Assembly: GCA_003240795.1 (NCBI GenBank)
Contig: QFNK01000100.1
Coordinates: forward strand, 1 to 6,875
Direction: 5' to 3'
Origin: Micavibrio aeruginosavorus
Lineage (GTDB): Bacteria; Pseudomonadota; Alphaproteobacteria; Micavibrionales; Micavibrionaceae
Length of the DNA: 6,875 nucleotides
Shown: piece after piece, positions 1-4,938 of the stretch
Position numbering within the stretch: the stretch's first letter is position 1
Layout: the number at the start of each line of letters is the position of its first letter
Program-made: the position numbers and the translations under genes
Notes under the pieces: model-generated
Told to the model about the DNA's origin: nothing
The model's input: only the letters and a program-made list of their open reading frames with translations
Databases searched by the model: none

Positions 1-102
1 TTCGAAGCCGCCGCCTGGTACTGGCACTTTGTTGACGTTGTCTGGCTCTTCCTCTTCGTCGCCATCTACTGGTGGGGCAGCGTTTCCTCGCTGCACGGCT
101 AG
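1..102 (+). CDS. ctaE: Cytochrome c oxidase subunit III, C-terminal fragment
   Basis: The first 33 codons, read in frame from base 1 and ending in TAG at 100-102, encode the last transmembrane helix of heme-copper oxidase subunit III. The diagnostic stretch is WYWHFVDVVWLFLF followed by IYWWG. In this family the helix ends with the WHFVD motif and then an aromatic Tyr-Trp-Trp-Gly turn at the C terminus. Subunit III is an inner-membrane component of aa3-type cytochrome c oxidase and stabilises the catalytic subunit I. The 5' part of the gene lies outside the window. The gene is followed 45 bp later by surf1, whose product assembles the same enzyme, so the two are probably co-transcribed. Symbol by family convention (also coxC). 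Partial only because of the window edge. Confidence 0.93.
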   Translation, partial: FEAAAWYWHFVDVVWLFLFVAIYWWGSVSSLHG

Positions 103-123
103 GAAGCCCTCTATAAAATTTGC

Positions 124-177
124 AAGTCGCGCCGAAAGGATAAAGCTATGAAACTTCCGATCGGCGCGACTTTTTTT
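124..177 (+). terminator. Terminator/attenuator-like hairpin over the surf1 start
   Basis: AAGTCGCGCCGA at 124-135 is the exact reverse complement of TCGGCGCGACTT at 161-172, giving a perfect 12-bp stem with 8 G-C pairs. The T run covers 171-177, so five Ts follow the stem. The 25-nt loop (136-160) holds the AAGGA ribosome binding site and the surf1 ATG at 148. GGA at 138-140 can also pair with TCC at 156-158 across a small internal loop, hiding the Shine-Dalgarno. It resembles an intrinsic terminator placed after coxC that reaches into surf1 codons 5-10. It could end most coxC transcripts, attenuate surf1, or hide its start. The base pairing is seen directly; the regulatory role is inferred. 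Confidence 0.6.
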
Positions 178-858
178 ACGGTCACGGGTGTGGCCATTCT
201 GATCTCCCTCGGCACATGGCAGGTACAGCGGCTGGAGTGGAAAAACGATATCATCCAGCGCCTGAACGAAGGCTATGACCGCGCCGCCTCCGCCCCTCCC
301 ATAGAACAATCGCAACTGGACGCCTGGGCGGCCGAGGAAGCGCCGATCGGTTCCGGCAGCATCGTGGGGCAGCTTCAACGCGACAAGGCCATCCTGCTCG
401 GCCCCAAGACCGAAGACGGACGCATCGGATACCACCTCATCGTCCCCGTGACGCTTCAGGATAAACATATATTGCTCGCCAATATCGGCTGGGTCAGCGA
501 TCTCTGGAAAGACAATTTCGAAGACAGGCTTTCCGTCCTGCCGCAGGAATCGATCCTGCTCAGCGGCGCGATCCACAAACCCGACTGGTCGTCCTTCGCC
601 TCGAACAACAGCCCTGAAAACGATCTCTGGTTTCGTCCGGACATAGCGGAAATCGCAAAGGCGAAGGAGCTTGAGAATCCTTATCCGTACATGATGTACG
701 TCTCGCATACGGAGCCGGAACTGCAGGATGTAAAACCCCACGCCGAACGCTGGCTGCCGCGCAACAAGCACATGCAGTACGCGCTCTTCTGGTACGCCAT
801 GGCACTCTGCCTTGCGGGAGTGTATGGAGTTTATATCTACGGCCGCAGGGACAAATAA
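148..858 (+). CDS. surf1: SURF1/Shy1-family cytochrome oxidase assembly protein
   Basis: A 236-residue inner-membrane protein of usual SURF1 length, involved in heme a insertion and maturation of subunit I of aa3-type cytochrome oxidase. Two membrane helices flank a large periplasmic domain, at about residues 6-24 and 212-231. Family motifs are visible: LGTWQVQRLEWK (21-32) just after the first helix, GYHLIVPV (94-101), ILLANIGWV (108-116), where most members have NRGWV so an Arg is Ile here, WFRPD (161-165), and NKHMQYALFW (206-215) entering the second helix. The ATG at 148 is preceded by GAAAGGA (134-140) with 7-nt spacing, and the N terminus has the usual short cytoplasmic lead. It follows coxC in the same direction. 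The start lies inside a large hairpin, described separately. The assignment is firm; the exact assembly step is family knowledge. Confidence 0.95.
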   Translation: MKLPIGATFFTVTGVAILISLGTWQVQRLEWKNDIIQRLNEGYDRAASAPPIEQSQLDAWAAEEAPIGSGSIVGQLQRDKAILLGPKTEDGRIGYHLIVPVTLQDKHILLANIGWVSDLWKDNFEDRLSVLPQESILLSGAIHKPDWSSFASNNSPENDLWFRPDIAEIAKAKELENPYPYMMYVSHTEPELQDVKPHAERWLPRNKHMQYALFWYAMALCLAGVYGVYIYGRRDK

Positions 859-1110
859 CACCCTCTGTAATTTCGGATGCCGCATGCGTACGCGATACCC
901 TCAGGCATGAAACATTGACCGAAAACCCGCTCTAAAAGAAGTGCGTACAGTCCGAACGGCAACTAAAGCGCAACATACACAAGAACCGAAGGCATCCTTA
1001 GACATAGAGAAAATTATGCTTGAGATGTTCGGGCATGAGCGCAGATCTCATGGAAATGCCGCCGATACATTAGCGCGCAAAGCGGTACAGGAAAAATCAC
1101 TGAATACACA
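859..1110. other. Intergenic region with no supportable gene
   Basis: About 250 bp between the surf1 stop and the terminator of the convergent M23 peptidase gene. I see no gene, no RNA gene and no clear terminator for surf1. The short palindromes GCATGC (882-887) and GCGTACGC (886-893) overlap each other and are probably chance. One plus-strand frame stays open from a GTG at 941 through the whole region. However, it runs on into the antisense of the peptidase gene, has no convincing ribosome binding site and resembles nothing I know. Confidence 0.5.
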
Positions 1111-1138
1111 AAAACAAACACCCCCTTACGGGGGTGTT
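1111..1138 (-). terminator. Rho-independent terminator of the M23 peptidase gene
   Basis: AACACCCCC pairs with GGGGGTGTT (1117-1125 with 1130-1138): a 9-bp stem closed by a 4-nt loop (TTAC on the plus strand). Read on the minus strand, the stem is followed by TTGTTTTTGTG, a U-rich tail. It sits 25 bp past the peptidase stop codon. The plus-strand side has no T run, so it works in one direction and would not clearly stop surf1 transcripts. Confidence 0.9.
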
Positions 1139-1162
1139 CTGTTGGGATATTCCCGAATGGTT

Positions 1163-2650
1163 TTAGTTGAAGTCTTCGTCCGCTTTCACGTTACGCTGCG
1201 CCACCTTAACGGAGCCGCCGGAGAGCGAAGCGTACTGGTTGCTGACTTTTTCAACGAAGCGTTTGAATTTCTTCAGGTCCGCTCCGGCCAGTGCCTGACC
1301 GATCGGCAGGTTGACGCCGCGCGGGTTGACCTGGGATCCGCCGACCAATACTTCATAATGAAGGTGCGGGCCTGTGGAACGGCCGGTCGTGCCGACATAA
1401 CCGATCAGCTGGCCCTGCTTGACGCGCGCACCCGGCTTCACGCCCGGCGCGATCTTGCTCATGTGGGCATAAGCCGTGTCGAGATCATTGCGGTGGCGGA
1501 TGCGGACATAGTTACCGTAGGAGCTGAAACGTCCGGCCTTTTCAATACGGCCGTCACCGGCGGCAAAGATCGGCGTGCCTGTCGGCGCGGCAAAGTCGAT
1601 ACCCTTGTGCATCTTGCCATAGCCCAGAACAGGATGGCGGCGCATACCGTAACCGGAAGACATGCGGGCACCGTCGATCGGCGTCTTCATCAGTGTCTTC
1701 TTCGTGGACTGGCCGTCCGGACCGTAATAATCGACGCCGCCGTCGCTTTCATAGCGGTACAGCGGAATATGACGGCCGCCAAGCGTCAGGCGCGCATACT
1801 GTATCTCACCCGTTCCGGCGATGAAGCCATCGTCGGTCTGCTTTGTGTCATACATGACTTCCAGAGCGTCGCCCGGCTGGACGTCGCGTTGAAAGTCTAC
1901 GTTTTGGGAGAAGATTTTGATTGCGTCTGCAACGACGTCTTTAGGAATGCCGGCTTTGGCTGCGGAACCGTAGAGGGAGGATTTGATGACTGCCTTCTGG
2001 GCAACGACCACAGGTTTGACCTGCTTTTCTTCCATGTTCGATTCGAAACTGTCGCCGCTGCGAGAAACCGTAAGGGTCTTGAGGGGGTTCAGCTTGATCT
2101 TCAAATTCGTCAGCTTGTAAGCCCCCTCTTCCGTCTCGTGCGGCTCGAAGTGCATATGGATGTCCTGACCGGCTTTCAGATCGCGCGGTTTGAACTCCTT
2201 GCTCATCGCGGTGATGATCTCATGGACCTCACCGACGACAACGCCTTCTTTTTGCAGGACCTTGCCGAGGGCGTCACCCTTGCCGATCGTCACGATACGG
2301 TCGGACGGTGTGACAGGCTGCTCGAACTGCGGAATGGAGGAGAGGTTGATCTGGCCGTATTCGCTGGCCTCGGTCATCTCGTCATCGGCCAGCGGCGCAT
2401 TGGATGCGGCGACGGACGGCTCTATATAATTGTAAGCCTGAGCGGCGGAAGCGAGTTCGAACTGAACCGGAAGGCCGGAAAGCGGCGAAAACGCGATAGC
2501 CGTAGGAAGAGCGGCAGCCATAACAGCGGTCGCGCTTGCGACGTAGCGCAGCCTCAGGCGATTGTTTTTGGTGAATACGTAGCGGTGGCGAAGACCCAAA
2601 TGCTTTGCCATGAACGCGCAGGTATTACCCAGGACATTCTTCAGAGGCAT
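1163..2650 (-). CDS. M23 murein DD-endopeptidase, MepM-like
   Basis: A 495-residue zinc metallopeptidase of the LytM/M23 family, expected to cut peptide cross-links of peptidoglycan in the periplasm. A basic N terminus precedes a hydrophobic segment (about 36-56) that serves as an uncleaved anchor or as a long signal with possible cleavage at AQA/Y (around 72). A LysM/OapA-like domain spans about 117-168. A linker domain like that of Csd3/MepM follows (about 180-325). The catalytic domain (about 329-445) shows SSGYGMRRHP, HKGIDF (His348, Asp352), AYAHMS (His396) and GPHLHYE (His429, His431). These match the M23 zinc ligands (H348, D352, H431) and catalytic His residues, so the enzyme should be active. 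The ATG at 2650 has AAGGG upstream with 6-nt spacing; the later Met14 lacks a site. It is transcribed alone, with a terminator downstream. Family clear; exact cleavage specificity inferred. Confidence 0.96.
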   Translation of the reverse strand: MPLKNVLGNTCAFMAKHLGLRHRYVFTKNNRLRLRYVASATAVMAAALPTAIAFSPLSGLPVQFELASAAQAYNYIEPSVAASNAPLADDEMTEASEYGQINLSSIPQFEQPVTPSDRIVTIGKGDALGKVLQKEGVVVGEVHEIITAMSKEFKPRDLKAGQDIHMHFEPHETEEGAYKLTNLKIKLNPLKTLTVSRSGDSFESNMEEKQVKPVVVAQKAVIKSSLYGSAAKAGIPKDVVADAIKIFSQNVDFQRDVQPGDALEVMYDTKQTDDGFIAGTGEIQYARLTLGGRHIPLYRYESDGGVDYYGPDGQSTKKTLMKTPIDGARMSSGYGMRRHPVLGYGKMHKGIDFAAPTGTPIFAAGDGRIEKAGRFSSYGNYVRIRHRNDLDTAYAHMSKIAPGVKPGARVKQGQLIGYVGTTGRSTGPHLHYEVLVGGSQVNPRGVNLPIGQALAGADLKKFKRFVEKVSNQYASLSGGSVKVAQRNVKADEDFN

Positions 2651-2717
2651 TTCACACCCTTGTCAAAATTTTTCATCATTCGTCTCTATACGTGCACCGG
2701 AAAGCACGGTTTCCTTC

Positions 2718-2747
2718 TTAAAGCCCTTCGGCTCCTCAGTTGGTCAA
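2718..2747 (-). promoter_or_regulatory. Candidate promoter of the M23 peptidase gene
   Basis: On the minus strand TTGACC (2742-2747 on the plus strand as GGTCAA) lies 17-18 bp upstream of GCTTTAA. The -35 matches the sigma70 consensus at 5 of 6 positions; the -10 is poor. It would leave a leader of about 60 nt. No better-spaced pair was found elsewhere in the 277-bp gap by eye. Confidence 0.3.
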
Positions 2748-2769
2748 ATAACGATGTTTGCTTATTTGA
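2744..2769. repeat. Inverted repeat upstream of the M23 peptidase gene
   Basis: TCAAATAA (2744-2751) and TTATTTGA (2762-2769) form perfect 8-bp arms around a 10-bp spacer. Centre-to-centre distance is 18 bp, about two helical turns, which suits a dimeric regulator. The left arm overlaps the candidate -35 element of the peptidase gene. A strong terminator role is unlikely because the arms are A+T-rich and no T run follows. An operator role is inferred only from symmetry and position. Confidence 0.4.
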
Positions 2770-2911
2770 TCGATGGTTGGTTTCTCGATAATGGTTCGTA
2801 ATAAGTTCTACTTTGTGTTCCGGTAAGTGCGAATTGTTAGCATAGGGTTCCGGATTTGAAAAGTAGAAGAGTCAATCGTTAATAAAGATATAGACAACTT
2901 CGTGTATTTAT

Positions 2912-2927
2912 TTTGCATAAATGCAAA
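2912..2927. repeat. Palindrome just past the IalB-family stop codon
   Basis: TTTGCAT and ATGCAAA form 7-bp arms around a central AA, directly after the stop codon of the IalB-family gene (stop at 2928-2930). No T run follows on either strand, so it is not an ordinary intrinsic terminator. It may be a protein-binding site for the downstream peptidase region or a chance A+T palindrome. Confidence 0.35.
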
Positions 2928-3443
2928 TCAAACGCCGCAAGCCTTTGATATTTCTTCAAACGCCTTTGTAGATCCTTTTAAGCTGAATGTATCTGTAGTT
3001 GCTGTACCACGGGCGGAAGTGCCTTTTATTGTCAAACGGTTCCCCTTTTTCAAGGCCTCTATTATGCTGGAATCCGCATTCGCGTCCGCCGCCCAGGCCA
3101 TGTCGTTCTGTGTAAATAGAATGAATTTCTTCCCGTCGACGGACAGCTCGACATCGCTGCCCTTTTTGTATCCATAGCCTGCCATATAGCTGAACACGTT
3201 CTTCGTGCCTTCCGACGGACGGTGCGTGATCATCGCAACAACGTCGCCGCGCTTGGCATATTTGCCTTCCGCCTTCGCGGGGCGCGACGCCATGTAACAG
3301 ACATTCGCGCCGTTTTCCTCGAACGTGTAGGCCGTCCATGCGCCGAACGTGCCGATTTCCTTTTGCTCGGACGCAAGTGCGCCCTGCCCTGTAAAAGAAA
3401 GAATGCCGATGGCTGCCAGAAGGAAAATACGTGGTGTGAACAT
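2928..3443 (-). CDS. IalB-family (invasion associated locus B) periplasmic protein
   Basis: A 171-residue secreted protein. Residues 1-24 form a typical Sec signal peptide: Arg5, a hydrophobic core to about 18, and ALA before Ser25 as the cleavage site. The mature part matches the IalB family known from Bartonella and widespread in Alphaproteobacteria. It shows FGAWTAY (33-39), GKYAKRGDVVAMITHRPS (60-77), DGKKFILF (103-110) and a C-terminal GTSARGTATTDTFSL (141-155). Cys49 and Cys169 are the only cysteines and may form a disulfide in the periplasm. Its molecular function is not established; in Bartonella the namesake protein is linked to erythrocyte invasion, but most homologues are in free-living bacteria, so pathogenicity should not be read from the name. 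The ATG at 3443 is chosen because it begins the signal peptide; the Shine-Dalgarno there is weak. It lies divergent from the sigma factor gene. Confidence 0.93.
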   Translation of the reverse strand: MFTPRIFLLAAIGILSFTGQGALASEQKEIGTFGAWTAYTFEENGANVCYMASRPAKAEGKYAKRGDVVAMITHRPSEGTKNVFSYMAGYGYKKGSDVELSVDGKKFILFTQNDMAWAADANADSSIIEALKKGNRLTIKGTSARGTATTDTFSLKGSTKAFEEISKACGV

Positions 3444-3491
3444 GTGAATCTCGATCGGGGTTGAACGCGACGCGGCGCGGAAGAGGGTTAC

Positions 3492-3520
3492 AGGATAAAC
3501 AATTCGGACCCATGCATCAA
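3492..3520 (-). promoter_or_regulatory. Candidate sigma70-type promoter of the IalB-family gene
   Basis: On the minus strand TTGATG (plus strand 3515-3520) and TATCCT (3492-3497) are separated by exactly 17 bp, each matching the housekeeping consensus at 4 of 6 positions. It would give a leader of about 40 nt before the ATG at 3443. It lies back to back with the ECF-type promoter of the sigma gene, with the two -35 elements about 20 bp apart. Confidence 0.4.
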
Positions 3521-3539
3521 CCCCGGGGGGCTTTTGCAG

Positions 3540-3570
3540 TGATCCGGCACGCTCTTGATGCCGTATAAAG
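3540..3570 (+). promoter_or_regulatory. ECF-type promoter of the sigma/anti-sigma pair (likely autoregulated)
   Basis: TGATCC at 3540-3545 is followed after exactly 18 bp by TATAAAG at 3564-3570. From memory of the Rhodobacter sphaeroides RpoE regulon, the -35 of this sigma group is TGATCC and the -10 begins TA with a spacing near 18. The match in position, strand and -35 sequence suggests the sigma factor made by the next gene transcribes its own gene. Transcription would begin near 3577, so any start codon upstream of the -10, such as the TTG at 3555, cannot be used from this promoter. Confidence 0.65.
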
Positions 3571-3635
3571 ATGACCAAAATATGGGTGTGGAGATGATGG
3601 CCGCGGTCAAAACAGCGCAAACAGGACTTGTACAG

Positions 3636-3649
3636 GGCATGATCATGCC
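3636..3649. repeat. 14-bp perfect palindrome over the sigma gene start
   Basis: GGCATGATCATGCC is its own reverse complement. It overlaps the AGGG Shine-Dalgarno (3634-3637) and the preferred ATG (3645). As RNA it can form a 5-bp stem with a GATC loop that pairs part of the binding site. Whether it matters is unknown. Confidence 0.4.
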
Positions 3650-4271
3650 GCTTAATAGCGCCATGGACATGTCCGCGTCGCTCATTCCCGCCAATACAGA
3701 CCTACCGCCCGATACGGCCTCCCCCGCCGCCTTTAGCGCCCTTCTGGTCGCGGTCGGACGGGACAAAGACCGCGAGGCCTTCGCCCGCCTTTTTGACCAT
3801 TTCGCCCCGCGGATTAAGTCATTCTTGATGAAGGGCGGCGCGGCACCGGACCAGGCGGAGGAACTGGCGCAGGAAACCATGTTCACCATCTGGCAGAAGG
3901 CGGCGGCGTTCGATCCGCAAAAGGCCAACGCCGCGACATGGATTTACACGATCGCGCGGAACAAGAGGACGGACGCCCTGCGCAAACGCATCCGGCCCGA
4001 AGGCGGAGAAGACGAAACGGACCTGATTGCCGATGAGCGCGACAACGCCGCGCAGGAGTTCGCAGGCCAGCAGGAAAGCGACATCATGGCGCAGGAGATC
4101 GACAAGCTCCCGCCCGAACAGGCCGACCTTTTATATAGGTCTTTTTTCGAGGATAAGAGCCACGCCGATATCGCCAGGGAAACGAACATACCGCTCGGCA
4201 CGGTCAAATCGCGCATCCGCCTCGCGCTCGAAAAACTGGGCGCGAACAGGAAGATCAAGGAACTGAGATAG
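3645..4271 (+). CDS. ECF sigma factor, RpoE/ECF11-like
   Basis: A 208-residue group 4 (ECF) RNA polymerase sigma factor with only the two core domains. Sigma region 2 spans about residues 44-112, with LFDHFAPRIKSFLMK (49-63), AEELAQETMFTIWQKA (71-86), FDP (89-91) and TWIYTIARNKRTDALRKR (98-115), which forms the -10 recognition surface. An acidic linker follows (118-148). Region 4 spans about 153-200, with KLPPEQADLL and the helix-turn-helix IARETNIPLGTVKSRIRLAL (176-195). The sequence closely resembles the Rhodobacter RpoE that answers singlet oxygen, and the next gene is ChrR-like, which supports the subtype. It has no cysteines. The start at 3645 is chosen because AGGG lies 7 nt upstream and the ECF-type promoter is further upstream; in-frame ATGs at 3582, 3594, 3597, 3639 and 3663 remain possible and change only a poorly conserved N-terminal tail. 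Confidence 0.94.
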   Translation: MPLNSAMDMSASLIPANTDLPPDTASPAAFSALLVAVGRDKDREAFARLFDHFAPRIKSFLMKGGAAPDQAEELAQETMFTIWQKAAAFDPQKANAATWIYTIARNKRTDALRKRIRPEGGEDETDLIADERDNAAQEFAGQQESDIMAQEIDKLPPEQADLLYRSFFEDKSHADIARETNIPLGTVKSRIRLALEKLGANRKIKELR

Positions 4272-4275
4272 TAAA

Positions 4276-4938
4276 ATGGAAAAGACAGAAGCCTTCGATC
4301 ATGAATCCTATCAAACCCTGCTGGTGGAATACGCCTCGGGCACGCTGGACGAGGCGCACGCCCTCGTCGTCGCCACGCACATCTCCCTTTCGCGCAACGG
4401 GCGGGAGCAGGTCACGCGCTATGAACATCTCGGCGGATCGCTCCTTTCCGGCTGCTGCAAGCCGGAACCGATGAAGCAGGACGCTTTCACGCGCCTGATG
4501 GAGCGTGTCGAACAAGAGGAAATCCGCGCCCGTGAATGCCACGAAAAAGCGCAAAAACAATGTACGGGCAAGGACGCCATGCCCGGCTGCCTCGAAAATT
4601 ACGTCAAGAAATGCGGCAAGCCCGTCTGGAAAGCCAAAGGCCAAGGCGTCGAAGTCCTTGCCATGCCCACGCGCTGCACTCATTCCTGCGCGCGCCTGAT
4701 GCGCCTTGCGCCGAAAACCAGTCTGGAACTCCGCGCCCGCTTCTTCCGCCAGACCGTCCTCGTTCTGGCAGGGACACTCACCGATGGGAAAAGACTGTTC
4801 GGACGCGGTGATCTGGCCGTGCTCGACAACGGCGCGCATGTCATTTTCGCCGCAGATCCGGACGACGGAAGCCTGTGCCTGCTCGTCTGCCGCGCGCCGA
4901 AACTGTCCGACTGGCTACGCCGCCTTTTTACGAGATAA
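4276..4938 (+). CDS. ChrR-like anti-sigma factor with degenerate zinc sites
   Basis: A 220-residue cytoplasmic protein, 4 bp after the sigma gene, so probably translationally coupled and its inhibitor. The N-terminal anti-sigma domain (1-58) matches ChrR: LLVEYASGTL (15-24), ALVVATHISL (29-38), HLGGSLL (51-57). The C-terminal part (about 128-217) matches the ChrR cupin: LMRLAP (141-146), VLVLAGTLTD (161-170), RLFGRGDLAVLDNGAH (173-188). Classical ChrR uses HxxxCxxC in the first domain; here it is His35 with Ser39 and Gly42. In the cupin, the expected HxH is RAR (153-155); His188 remains. The protein instead has cysteines at 60, 61, 88, 96, 105, 113, 134, 138, 201 and 205. Known ChrR proteins release sigma on singlet oxygen or organic hydroperoxide; here sensing by thiols is an inference. 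A sequence error is unlikely, as both sites are changed while the frame and length are intact. Confidence 0.87.
   Translation: MEKTEAFDHESYQTLLVEYASGTLDEAHALVVATHISLSRNGREQVTRYEHLGGSLLSGCCKPEPMKQDAFTRLMERVEQEEIRARECHEKAQKQCTGKDAMPGCLENYVKKCGKPVWKAKGQGVEVLAMPTRCTHSCARLMRLAPKTSLELRARFFRQTVLVLAGTLTDGKRLFGRGDLAVLDNGAHVIFAADPDDGSLCLLVCRAPKLSDWLRRLFTR

Noticed and set aside
2640..2680. A 12-codon leader frame (MMKNFDKGVKCL) overlapping the M23 peptidase start on the minus strand.
   Set aside because: Its RBS is weak and nothing in its codons suggests attenuation; such short frames are expected by chance.
941..2791. A 616-codon plus-strand open frame antisense to the M23 peptidase gene.
   Set aside because: It is longer than the true gene, but the minus strand shows a complete M23 peptidase with all catalytic residues, an RBS and a terminator. 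The plus-strand frame passes through that terminator, matches no known domain and is open because of codon bias on the other strand.
3521..3534. CCCCGGGGGG followed by CTTTT, as a possible terminator.
   Set aside because: The palindrome has no room for a loop, the T run is only four long, and it lies between two divergent promoters.
3444..3620. N-terminal extension of the IalB-family protein to 230 residues.
   Set aside because: A clean Sec signal peptide starts at Met 3443. The extension would bury it inside the protein and cross the candidate promoter of the same gene.
3555..3644. A sigma factor start at the TTG of 3555, giving 238 residues.
   Set aside because: That codon lies between the -35 and -10 of the ECF-type promoter, so it would not be in the mRNA. 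The added residues are not part of sigma region 2.
4255..4839. A 194-codon minus-strand open frame across the anti-sigma gene.
   Set aside because: The plus strand encodes a full ChrR-like protein with strong motif matches; the minus frame has no recognisable features.
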